Below, piece after piece: positions 13,666 through 24,140 of a stretch of DNA of 64,000 nucleotides. The first letter of the stretch is position 1; each line of letters opens with the position of its first letter. The notes beneath the pieces are model-generated. The model was not told the DNA's origin. It saw only the letters and a list, made by a program, of their open reading frames with translations, and searched no databases. The translations under genes were made by a program, and so were the position numbers. Source of the stretch: Nymphaea colorata (taxonomy: Eukaryota; Streptophyta; Magnoliopsida; Nymphaeales; Nymphaeaceae); NCBI RefSeq assembly GCF_008831285.2, contig NC_045144.1, positions 24,939,716 to 25,003,715 of the forward strand, given 5' to 3'.

Positions 13666-13839
13666 AAGGGTAGCATGCTCCTCATTTGAAGCCGTCTCAC
13701 AGTCCTACGAGACCCTCCATAATGATTCGCAACCAATAAATATGGAACAAGAATAAATTAAGTGGTATGGAAAACATTTTTTTTTTTTTAATGGGGGCTC
13801 TAAGGTGTGTGGAGGTCGTTGAGGCAAAATACATTAAAA

Positions 13840-14640
13840 AAGAACACTGTTTCAGGTTCATTCAAAATGCTTTAAATGAAAATTTGAGGCAAAATATTTT
13901 GCCTTAAATGTTCTTTTCAGCATGCATTCAAACAGCCCCTTACTTGCCTTTGATTGTGCGGGTAAGCCATATTTTTCACCTTGTCTATGTTATTGTTTCA
14001 CAAACAATCAACACATTTAACCTGAACATTCCTATATTGCTTGTATCTGAGAGGGGCAAACAGATGAGGGAAACAAAGGTTCAAAGGACCGTGCAATGGT
14101 GGCCTTCCCAGACAATGTTGTGGTCCTGAGCCAATCCGTACACCCATTCTACTTTGGCTGGCCAGTTGATCGGAGTACCAACTCCCAAGCACCTCAGCTG
14201 GAGTAGTCACGGGCTTGGTGTTGGGTGTGCAGGTCGCCCTTTTGCTGGTTTGCATCTGTATGAAGGGCACCATTAATCTCTCCATCTGAATAAACATGTA
14301 AATTGTGGCTCCTTGTTTTGCAGTTACCTCTGTTTTAATTTTCTTTATCCTGTTGATATCGGAGCCAAAATTTCGAAACTAAAATGCTATTTTCAGCGTG
14401 CATCCAAACAATCCCTTACTTGCCTTTGATTGTGAGGGTAAGGCCATATTCTAAATTTGGACTCGGGCCGAAATATCATTTTTCAAAATATATATATAAC
14501 AAGTGAATTTTTTTAATATTTACATGTAAATTAAAAAAAAAAAAATTTTTTTTTTGAGGTGGGGCTAGGGCCGTGCAGTGCTACCTTGACTCTGCACCTG
14601 CATGGATGCACCTTGTGAGAGTCTAGGGACAAGTGCTTGG
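13840..14640. repeat. Direct-repeat block, left copy
   Basis: This block shares several consecutive landmarks with 15735-16390: CACTGTTTCAGGTTCATTC, a short palindrome, TTCAAACAGCCCCTTACTTG, GGTGTGCAGGTCRCCCTTTT, TGTATGAAGGGCACCA and TATCGGAGCCAAAATTT. Both end in GAGGTGGGGCTAGGGCC. The tail (about 14440-14600) also matches, in inverse orientation, the interior of the MITE at 62692-62875. No coding capacity is recognised. Confidence 0.75.
13867..13922. repeat. Palindrome centred on AAAATATTTT
   Basis: Imperfect inverted arms (TTTGAGGC / GCCTTAAA, then flanking AT-rich halves) surround the centre AAAATATTTT. The same structure recurs at 15763-15817. Confidence 0.6.
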
Positions 14641-15321
14641 CCAATAACCTAATAGTTCATCATCTAACTGCAACCACCAATGTCCATGACCTGCTAGTAT
14701 TTGGAAAGAGAAAATGGAGAAGTTAAAAAATGATTTTTTTTTTCAAACAAAATATTATATTTGGTGACAATAGGAATTCTATGTTAAGAATTCTTGCGTC
14801 CTCCCAACTAGGTTTCTTCCAATTGTTAAGGATAGGATGATGAGATTTGTTTTACTAGAACATTTAAAATTAGCAGAAAAAAAAACCATAATGACAAAAT
14901 CAAAAAATGTTTTCACTTTTACACAAACAGTTGCATTTAAATTGGAAGAAACACGAAATTTGTGGCCATATAATCCATATAAATTCGTGCTCCTTTATTT
15001 ATTTGAAAAAAAAAATTTACAATACACATGGATTTGAAAGAACAGATGTAGAAATTGAGTGAGTGTGTGGATGGACATGAGTCAATCGAGCCCAATAAAG
15101 TTTTCGATCAGGTGGAGGAATACTCAAACTGAGTGTACCCAATATTTCTTCCTCTAAAGAGAAAATGCAGTTAATCCTAGCACTGGGTCGGGCCGCTGCC
15201 AAGTACCCGATACACGGGCCGATTTGGGCCTCGGCCCGGGTACCAGAAAGGTGTTAAAAGGGCTTATCTTATCGGGCCCAGCCCCGCCCGATACATTAAC
15301 AGGTCCAGGTCGGGCTTGAGA

Positions 15322-15714
15322 CTATGACGCTTGACGACATATCCTTCTTCTTCTCCTCTCACGACACACTTCTTCTCCTCTCACAACACAAAAGGCGAAG
15401 TGCAGAGCCATGGAAGAATCTCTGAAGCACCACACCTCAACCACGTCCTTGTCAGGCCGAAGATCATTGCGCTCGATGACGAGCTTCCAGTCATCATTGA
15501 AAAGAAACATCAAGTTACTCTGCACAACTTGAAACAAAAGCATTACTGACCCAACGCCATCATTGGTTTGCACCGGCAGCCCTCCTCCTCCAATCCTTCC
15601 ACCTGTATTGCAGACCGACTTCCATTCTTCATCATCCACAAGAGGGCACAAGACGTCGTAGGCGATGTTCCTTGGAATCGCGAACCGGTTGAGATTCCGG
15701 TTGGTGTCACTCAT
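15322..15714 (-). CDS. B3-domain-like protein (DUF313 subclass), possible remnant
   Basis: An ORF of about 130 codons, counted from the ATG whose product begins MSDTNRNLNRFAIPR; the open frame continues upstream to 15735. The order of features resembles the plant-specific B3 subclass: an N-terminal block like L-T-x-x-D-x-N-x-x-x-N-R-x-x-x-P, then a loop, then FNDDWKLVIERNDLRPDKD and VVEVWCFR, the strand-turn pattern of these DNA-binding domains (W-x-x-V/I-x-x-N-x-L-x-x-D-x-x-x-x-W-x-F-R). The family acts as nuclear transcription factors. The ORF sits between two copies of a duplicated repeat block and ends in an Arg-rich tail, so it may be a transposon-carried or decayed fragment. The assignment rests on motif likeness only. 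Confidence 0.5.
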   Translation of the reverse strand: MSDTNRNLNRFAIPRNIAYDVLCPLVDDEEWKSVCNTGGRIGGGGLPVQTNDGVGSVMLLFQVVQSNLMFLFNDDWKLVIERNDLRPDKDVVEVWCFRDSSMALHFAFCVVRGEEVCRERRRRRICRQAS

Positions 15715-15734
15715 CGTCAACTTAAAAAAAAACA

Positions 15735-16390
15735 AAACACTGTTTCAGGTTCATTCAAACATGCTGAAAATGAAAATTTGGAGGCAAAATATTTTGCCTC
15801 TAAATGTTGTTTTCAGCAGGCATTCAAACAGCCCCTTACTTGGCTTTGATTGTACGGGTAGGTGTTGCCTCTAAATGGTTTAAGCAATGACAGGAATGGT
15901 TCAACTTTAAATGTTGTTTTCAGCATGCATTCAAACAGCCCCTTTGAACCTTTTTTCCCTCATCTTGTTGGAAAGTCATGGGCTTGGTGCTGGGTGTGCA
16001 GGTCACCCTTTTGCTGGTCTGCATCTGTATGAAGGGCACCACTAATCTCTCCATCTGAATATCCATGTAAATAGTGGTCCCTTGTTTTACAGTTACCTCT
16101 TCTAATTTCTTTACCCTGTTGCTATCGGAGCCAAAATTTTGAAACTAAAATGCTGTTTTCAGTGTGCATCCAAACAGTCCCTTACTTGCCTTTGATTGTG
16201 AGGGTAAAGCCATATTCTAAATTTGGACGTGGGTCGAAATTTCAATTTTCAAAATTTATATATATAACAAGTGAATTTTTTAAAATTTACATGTAAATTT
16301 AAAAAAAAAAAATTTTTTTGAGGTGGGGCTAGGGCCTGCACCTGCATGGATGCACCTTGTGACAGTCTAAGGACAAGGTGCTTGGCCAAT
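15735..16390. repeat. Direct-repeat block, right copy, cut by the assembly gap
   Basis: Counterpart of 13840-14640 with the same succession of motifs. Its right end (GAGGTGGGGCTAGGGCC) lies just before the run of Ns, so the gap falls inside or at the edge of a repeated sequence, a usual cause of assembly breaks. Confidence 0.75.
15763..15817. repeat. Palindrome GCTGAAAA...TTTTCAGC
   Basis: Arms GCTGAAAATGAAAATTTGGAGGC and GCCTCTAAATGTTGTTTTCAGC pair imperfectly around AAAATATTTT. The hairpin lies in the right direct-repeat copy and is better preserved than its left counterpart. Confidence 0.7.
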
Positions 16391-16490
16391 NNNNNNNNNN
16401 NNNNNNNNNNNNNNNNNNNNNNNNNNNNNNNNNNNNNNNNNNNNNNNNNNNNNNNNNNNNNNNNNNNNNNNNNNNNNNNNNNNNNNNNNN
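16391..16490. other. Assembly gap (100 N)
   Basis: Exactly 100 undetermined bases, a conventional placeholder for a gap of unknown size. Order, orientation and distance across it are not shown by the sequence. Confidence 1.
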
Positions 16491-16590
16491 TTTTGTCATT
16501 TTGTAGTCATTGTACTCCAATAGACCAAGTGTCTTTATTTTGTAATACCTTCAAATTTGCAATGACATATGCAATTTACTTCCATATAAA

Positions 16591-17094
16591 ATGTCTCAAA
16601 TCTCATATAACCTCTTTATAATCTTTAGGATGGCACCTGAGGATCAAACACCAAGAGCCTTCAAGGAGGTAAATCCAGAACTCACTGAATCAGAATGTCA
16701 AGAGTTCATCCAAATAAGAAAGCAAGATCAACCGTCACCTTTGATTAATGATCCAATTGAGGAAATTAACATTGGCACGAAAGAGAATCCAAAGATTTTG
16801 CAAATCAAAACAAGTCTCTCAGCAGAAAAAAGAAAAGAGTTGAAAGACTTCCTCAAAGAGCATCAAGTAGCCTTTGCATGGACTTATGAGGATATGCCAG
16901 GACTCAATACAAAATTAGTAAAGCATCGACTACCATTGAAACCAAAATGCAAGCCAATCAAACAAAAATTGACGAAACTAGACCCACGTCTTAAATGACA
17001 GGTTAAGGAAGGTCTAAAAGACCTACTAAAGGTAGTCTTCATCCGAACAATTGACTATCATGAATGGTTAGCAAACATTGTGGTCCTAGTTGTT
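16591..17094 (+). mobile_element. Ty3/gypsy pol fragment (protease-RT linker and start of RT)
   Basis: The open frame to 16998 reads like the stretch before the reverse transcriptase domain of plant Ty3/gypsy elements: NIGTKENPKILQIKTSLS, then KRKELKDFLKEHQVAFAW, YEDMPGLNTKLVKHRLPLK and a KPIKQKLTKL block. A TGA at 16996-16998 interrupts it. The same frame then continues as VKEGLKDLLKVVF...DYHEWLANIVVL to about 17091, where the homology stops abruptly at the start of the duplicated cluster. Catalytic RT motifs, integrase and LTRs are absent. It is a truncated, inactive fragment. Confidence 0.85.
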
Positions 17095-19560
17095 TGAATC
17101 ACCAATCATCATGAATCACATGACTGGTTTTGCCAAAGTGGTCGATAGAATGCGTATTGACAACTAGATGAAAGACTTTCATGGTTGGTCGACTTATGTT
17201 TCTTAAATTTTTTCATTGGTACTAGTTGGGAAGCTGAAAGTCTTACCCTTCCCCATCCCCAATTGCACGTGATTGCTTTCGGTGGTTTGGGATCAGCGTC
17301 GAGGCCTGCGCATCGGGCTGGCGCGGCCCGACTCCCGAAAATCGAGTTCAGGCCCGAGTCGAAACCCCACATCCAAGCTAGTGCCCAGTTTGGTTAAAAC
17401 AAAATGAAAATTAATATAAAATAAAAAATTTTAAATATAAAAATATATTTTTAATAATAAAATATATATCATTATTAAATACAAATTATATTAAAAAATC
17501 AATTGGGCCCGATGCACAAGCTTAGTCCTGTTGTGCTTTTCATTGGTACTAGAGATTAAGGCGGAATTTGGTTGACATCCTTCTCTAACCCATTTTTGTA
17601 AAAACTAGCTTTTAAGAAAACCAAGTTTTTTAATAAGTTTTAGAAACTTTGTTTTTATGTTTGGTGACACATCCAAAACTTGATTTTGAATAGCTTATGG
17701 GGGGATCAGGATTCTCACACTCTTTTACAAACCCAGGTTTTCTTAAAAGTGTGTTTTCTTCAAACCAGTTTTGATGTTCTTTATAGTCCCTTTACCCATT
17801 TCAATCTCCACAGCCATCAAATGAGTCTTCTATAACGAAAACAGTTCCAACTTAATTATTCGGGTGTGAGATATTAAGTTTGGAGCACACATCGGACCTA
17901 TCAAGTTATCATCTCATGGAGATGCAACATGGATGGTCAATGGATCGTGGATAACTCATCAGTGACCCATTTTGAAGACAGAATCTGCAGAAAGAAAAAA
18001 AAAAGAAAAAAAGAAAACAGGCCATATGCATGAGTGCCACGAAGGCAAAACGTCAAGAACATGGGGAATGGGGACTAAAATATGGGCTGCTTGCAGCCCG
18101 TATATATCGCGTGTCCCATTTTTCCAGGAATGCCATGGCGGAACGTTCTGTCCTCGCTTATTCTCTCCAAGATAGCAGATAGTAGCTCCCAGCTCCGTGG
18201 GACCGTGGGTACCATTAGTACGCAACAAAAATAAGAGAAGTAAATGTCAAAATTATATTAAATTTTGTAGAAAATGTGATATTGATAAATAAAATTTATA
18301 TACGTCGATATGAGATGAAAAAAAAAGTTATTTGTTTGTTCTCAGCTTAGCTCGGTAAAAAGTTTGGCCTCTCTAAATCCTTTAATTTGGATATTTTTAA
18401 AAATTCTTTATCATGTATACTTATATTGGATCTATTATGAGCCTGACATTTAGAGAGCAATTTAATTCATTTGGAAACTTTTAATTTTTTTTGAAGCGGT
18501 GAAAAATTTTCCTTTAGGTAATTGGCGTTTAGAATTGTTTACAATAAAATAGAAGTTGGCATTAGCAATTTAGATGCTTAACAAATCTTAGATTTCAAAC
18601 TTTTCCGGTTTTCATTTCCGCTACCTTTTTTTTCCATATAGCTTTATTTCCTTTAACGTTTTTCAGGTCATTTCTAGTAATTATGTGTAATTTGTCGTTA
18701 TTTCTGGTTATTTCATACTTCCTATATAATTAAATTTACACCCGTAGACGGTAGACAATTTATTTCCACTCACATTTGGGTTTGCGTAACTGTTAAACAT
18801 TTGCAATGAAGAAACATTGAGTTAATAATGCATATGAACTTGGCGACATAAAAATTTTTCATTAGAGAGGACAAACAAAGTTTAACAAGGGCTACAATTA
18901 CTTTTAAGATTTTATATAACCTAAATGATTTTTTTTGTTAAATTACATGTATTTTTTTTTTTAAACTGTAGGGACATCATGGCAACCTGAATATGACCTA
19001 GCAAACCATATGATGGGAGTATCCAATGGCACATGCTCATGTAGGCTTTGCAGATTTACATATAATCCTTCATTGTATTTATTAGTAATTCATTTATTTA
19101 TATATTGTGCCCCTCAACTATTAACTTTTTAAAGGTTCTGTGCTTCAATCAGAAATTTCGACCACCACCTTAGATGTAGTAGGGTTCGACTAAGCCTTCT
19201 TCCGAGAAGATGCTTGAAGGGAGGCAAGCAACTGGCATATCCTTTCGACCCAACTTCTTCTCAACTGTGAGAAGCGCCGACACCAACACTGTAGACACTG
19301 AGGAAAGACATTGGGCGTACTGTTCATAAACCAAACTCCAACTTAGATTCACATTACAAATTACAATGAGAGAAGAGACAAAATGATTGTGAAGAGAAGT
19401 CGCAGAGAAATAGGAATGGAAAGGAATGCAAAACGAAATAAACAAACAACAACAAAAGGAGGCATCTTAAAGAGGCAATACAGTATAACGTAAACTAAGT
19501 ATGCAAGTTGAAACTGAAAAAGAGAGAGAGAGGTGGCACAATGTAGCACCACATTTTAAT
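17092..19560. repeat. Intergenic U unit (copy 1), 3' flank of S1
   Basis: No gene. This unit recurs at about 22170-24140, 31950-34230, 37373-40140, 42700-44350 and 55680-58180. Landmarks in order are TTTGAATCACC near the start, GGTACTAGTTGGG, a GC-rich GGCCCGAC patch, a stretch rich in AAAACCAAGTTTT-like words, CATCGGACCTATCAAGTT, GGATGGTCAATGGAT and ATGGGCTGCTTGCAG. A tail follows that begins near GGTAATTGGCGTT. ORFs inside it are not conserved between copies. Confidence 0.75.
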
Positions 19561-19612
19561 GCCAATAACATTCAAGGGGAGCAGTGCTTCGTAAACATCA
19601 CCGCAGCAAGCA

Positions 19613-20082
19613 CTAAGCGTAGCCACACATGCCATATAGGCAGTAGGACCCCTTACGGCACTTGTTCCCGCATCTCCCGCAGTTCTTTCTGTCGAACGCC
19701 AGATTCACGCACCTCCCCTTGCAGCACGTCTTCGTGAACCTGCACCTCCTCCCACATTTGCCGCAGTTGAGGCGATCGGTCTTCCGATCCACGCACTTCT
19801 TGTGGCAGCAGTCAGGGCCAGGGCTTCCCTTCAGTTTGCAGATCTTCCGTTTTTTGTCGCACCTTTGCGGCTTCCAGGATCTGGCCAGGTACCGGCGCAG
19901 TCCGAGCGACGGCAGGTCGCCAGAGTAAGGCTCCTCCTCGGCGGTGGGGTCCTCACTGCCGCCAACTACACCTTCCTCTGGTTCCTCGTGTTCTTCGTTG
20001 CGGCTGGGAGTGTCGTGGATGCGACCACCAAAATGAGAGCCCCGATGACTGCTGCTGTTAGGAGTAACCGTGGTGCGGCCAT
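19613..20082 (-). pseudogene. S1: STIG1-like protein, type I, one-base frameshift
   Basis: Same gene as S5 (40197-40667) but one base shorter: a G is missing next to 19997 (TTCTTCGTTG against TTCTTCGGTTG). The frame is lost after about residue 29, just behind the signal peptide. The downstream frame is intact to the stop and encodes the acidic propeptide, the motif YSGDLPSLGLRRYLARSW and the 16-cysteine STIG1 domain ending YGMCGYA. STIG1-like proteins are secreted cysteine-rich proteins, known from pistil secretions. The surrounding 2 kb is full of single-base losses relative to the S5 copy, so the frameshift is more likely a sequencing error than a real mutation. Confidence 0.85.
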
Positions 20083-20174
20083 GGTGGTGGCGGCGGAGGC
20101 GGAGGTGGTGGTGGTCGTACGGCTATGATGGAGCAAGAGGTGATTGAGAGGGGAAAGAAATGAGATGATGTTGG

Positions 20175-20181
20175 TTTTATA
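20175..20181 (-). promoter_or_regulatory. TATA box of S1
   Basis: TATAAAA on the minus strand about 95 bp upstream of the ATG, in the same place as in S2, S5 and S6. Confidence 0.7.
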
Positions 20182-22170
20182 GAGAATTAGCCATACTGCT
20201 TGGGCTCTTAGTTGCCGGCATGACTGGGCTTGAGTTTGCCAGTCAGGCTTAGCTCATAGCGACTTGGTCTATGCAAGATAATTAATGATTGTTATAATGA
20301 AATAGACCGAGTCTAAATCGTCATGCGTATCACACACTGAGTCCAACATTCACAATCAATGGAATGTGAAGTCACGTATGATTAGTTGTAAAACAACGTA
20401 TTAGTTTCAGTAAGTCATTATATAAAACCTATTATTCAGCCTTCATGTTTACCAAACGTACTGGATTAATCACATTAATTAACACAAATTCATTTAAAAT
20501 ATAAATGTAAATGACAATTAAAAAATATTAGTAACGTAGAATGGATTTAATTAAAAATTTTTGTATTAAACCATTGTATTTGCAAATCCAGTAGCGTGTT
20601 CTAATATTTCTTTTAACAGAGAACCTATCAATTGAAACCATTGTATGTGGGCACTATAACTTTGTGTCCTAAGTGGTGGAGCATGGCATCATGTTTAAGA
20701 ATGCATCAGTGACCGCTATGATCCTTATTTCTAGGCATTGGTTGTTAACTTCACCAATAAAGAACCACTACTGAAACAGCCTGTTTAACCATGGGCTTAC
20801 TACAAGTAATATTGAGAGGAAGGTGGTTACAAGATAATTTTATTCCATAAAAATTACGAGCACACCCCCAAAAGCCTAGTGAATTATGTTTTGCCACAAA
20901 AACACAAAAACAGATTATGTCTACATTCTAGGGAGAGAGAGAGAGAGAACAAAGTTACTGGAGAAAATTTACTCTACCTCTTCGTGTGGACATAATAATA
21001 AGTCAAGGTTTGTCCACACACAGAGCAAGGAAAAAAGAAAAAGGCATGGAATAAATCACAATTGATTCTTTCAATTAACATTGAACTTTTATTCTTTCTA
21101 GTAATTAAATCAATATTGGATGAGAGATGGCGTATCGCTGTTAAATTTTTACTGCCTAAATTTGAAGTTCATTGGACCTGACCAATATATTTGAACTGAA
21201 GTTACAAAAACAAAGAACAAAAATTAATGCCAGCAAATGTGAGGGCCATTTACAGAAAAACTTTTAGAAAAAAAAAAAGCAAAGGAGGTTTTTCAGAAGT
21301 ATGTGACACAAGGTTGGGCATCAAAGCGGAAATTTTCTAAATATATTTGTGTATTTTCTGGATCTAATATATAAGGAAACCATGCACCTTGCCTGAGTCC
21401 AGAGTAGAGGCATAGGCAGTTGTGAACACAATGTGGGCAGTAGCCCAAACAAACAAAAAAAAAAGTTTATTTTCTTATTGATAGATTAGGGTAATTTTTT
21501 TTTGGATATATTGACGCTCTTTAAAGTTTAAATTTTTTAACTTATGTCTCGTAGCCTGATTTTTTTAGCTCTGTCCCTGTTCGAAAGACTTAGTTGCTAC
21601 TTGCTAGAGCCCAGAGTTACATAACTATGGCAAGTTAGCTACTCAATCCGGTTACCTTGAGTTCCGTTTATTATTGCATATACATTTATGCTTTGACCTA
21701 ACATTCTTGCCGTTAATATATGTGTAATATATATATATATATATAAAGCGGGAGAGTAATTGGTATGTTCCAGAATACAAACCAGACTACTTAAATACAA
21801 TGGTTATGGTGCACTTTGTGTGGTCTAACCTGGCTTTCACGATTTCAAGATTGAACGACCCTTCTAACATTGATATGTTGATGGTTGAGAAATCTCCATC
21901 TTTCATAACAACAAACTATAACATGTTTGGTATTAAATTAGTTTTTATATACACATTAGGATGTTTTTATTTTGTTTAAAATATTTTTGGCAAAACAATT
22001 GAATGATCTGGTTTTTTTTCTGACCTAACGGTCTGGGATGGTGTGTGTGTGTGTCTATATATATATATATGTGAGAACTCTATATGTTTGACAAGTCATA
22101 ATTTGTGAAATGTATGTAATATTTAATGATTATGCACAATTTTCTTTAAGAAAATTTCACTCAAAATCCC
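20182..22170. other. 5' flank of S1, no other gene
   Basis: This is the upstream region of S1, repeated behind S5 (about 40770-42700) and partly behind S2 (30834-31950). It contains a short AG tract near 20935. A hAT-like remnant lies at about 21400-21600; its interior is deleted in the module 2 copy between two GTAGCC repeats. A small TA tract lies near 21728. It presumably holds the promoter elements shared by the type I genes. Confidence 0.55.
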
Positions 22171-24140
22171 AACATTTTGATCATAATCCAGGCCTTCCGG
22201 GCAATGCCCAGCTTAACTTTGGTGGCGACTGTTTATGAGTTTCAACCTGGCCCCGGCCTCCGCCCCTGGTTGGGGCATACCAGACTCAAGTTTTATTGGG
22301 CTCGAAGGTCAAACTTCGACTTAGACTTGGCTCTGCTTGGCTCGGCCTACCTACTTCCGAGCTAGTTATAGGACTGACTGTAATTTGTGGGCTCTACAGT
22401 ATTTGATGGAACCCCACTACACAATTTTGTATTGATTGAAGGGACGCATAAAGAATATGCTTGGTCTGATTGCTGTAATTTCTCCCACTATCTTTTACAC
22501 TCTCTATCAGTCTTTAATATATATACTCCTTCCACTCACCCAACTATTCTCGATCATAGGTTATATTCAAATTAAAGTCAATTATGAAAAAAATACTTAA
22601 TGATCAGCATGTATGAGTGATAAGACTTAATCGAAAGCATATAATGCCCTGATGGTGTAGTCGAATAAGAAAATTGGGATCAAGTCACTACTTGTTTGAA
22701 TCACCCATCATCACGAAACACATGATTGGTTTTGCCAGAGTGGTCGATAGAATGCGTTGACAACTAGATGAAAGACTTTAATGTTTGGTTTGCTTATGTT
22801 TTCTAAACTTTTTCATCGGTACTAGTTGGGATGCTGAAACTCTTACCCTTCCCCATCCCCAATAGCACATGATTGCTTTTGGTGGCTTGGGATCGGCGTC
22901 GAGGCCTGGGCATCGGGTTGGCCAGGCCCGACACCCGAAACTTGAGTTCAAGCCCGGCTTGAAACTCCACATCCGAGCATGTGCCCAGCTTGGTTACAAC
23001 AAAAAAAAATATTAATGTAAAACCAAAATTTTTAAATATAAAATATTTTTTTAGTAATAAAATATGTATCATTATTAAATAAAATTAATATTAAAAAATA
23101 AATTGGACCCGATGCCCAGGCTTAGTCTTGTTGTGCTTTTCATTGGAACTAGAGATTAAGGGGGTATTTGGATGACATCCATCTCTAACCCAATTTTGTA
23201 AAAACTAGCTTTTATAAAAACCAAGTTTTTTATTAAGTTTTAGAACTTGGCTTTTATGTTTTGGAGACATCCAAAACTTGATTTTGAATAGCTTATTGGG
23301 GATCAGGCTTGTCACTTTCTCTTACAAAGCCAGGTTTTCTTAAAATCGGGTTTTCTTCAAACTAGTTTTGTTGGCACCCAAACACTCCAAAAACGTGGTT
23401 TTGGAGGGCAAAACTATGTTTTGTTTTGCATTCAAAACCTGGCTTTCAAGTGTCACCCAAGCATCCCCTTAAGCTTTTTGAAAAAAAAAAAAACGTTCTT
23501 CATAGTCTTTTTACTTTTTCAATTTCCCCAGCCATCAAACATATTTTGTATAACGAAAAGAGTTCCAACTTATTTATTCAGGTGTGAGGTATCTACGTTT
23601 GGAGTACACATCGGACCTATCAAGTTGTCGTCTTGTGGAGAAACCACACGGATGGTCAATGGATCGTGGATAACTCATCAGTTACCCATTTTAAAGACTG
23701 GATCTGCGAAAAAAAGGGAAAAGAAAAAAGAAAACGGGCTGTACCGATGAGTGCAACTAGGGCAAAACGATAAGAACATGGGGAATGGGGACGCAAACAT
23801 GGGCTGCTTGCAGGCCATATACATTGCATGTCCTGTTTTCCCAGGAACGCCAAGCCGGAACGCTCTGTCCTCCCTTATTCTCTCCAACATGGCAGATAAG
23901 AACTCCGAGCTCCATGGGTACCACTTGTATGCAACAAAAAATAAAAGAAATAAATGTCAATATTATATTAAATTTTGTAGAAAATGTGGTATTGATAATT
24001 AAAATTAATATATGCCAATATAAGATGAAAAAAAAAAACTATTATTTGTTTGTCATCAACTTAGCTCGGTAAAAAGTTTGCGGCTCCCTAAATCCTTTAA
24101 TTTGGATACTTTTTTTTTTTATTCTTTATGATGTATACGT
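22170..24140. repeat. Intergenic U unit (copy 2), before X8A
   Basis: Second copy of the unit, closest to 42700-44350. It has the GC-rich GGCCCGACACCCGAAA patch, the complete TTAA-flanked MITE, and the ATGGGCTGCTTGCAGG tail. There is no conserved coding frame. Confidence 0.75.
23160..23468. mobile_element. 309-bp MITE flanked by TTAA
   Basis: Terminal inverted repeats GGGGGTATTTGGATGACA (left) and TGTCACCCAAGCATCCCC (right) are imperfect complements. TTAA lies directly on both sides (23156-23159 and 23469-23472). Size, TIR and AT-rich interior full of AAAACCAAGTTTT words fit a Tourist/PIF-Harbinger-like MITE; TTAA could also be a TTA or TAA target plus one symmetrical base. A second full copy lies at 43695-44004, and shortened copies lie in the other U units. 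Confidence 0.65.

Noticed and set aside
17972-18228. ORFs in U units (for example 17959-18228, 38437-38757, 33390-33641, 23678-23890)
   Set aside because: They recur because the unit is duplicated, but frames and lengths differ between copies and no domain is seen.
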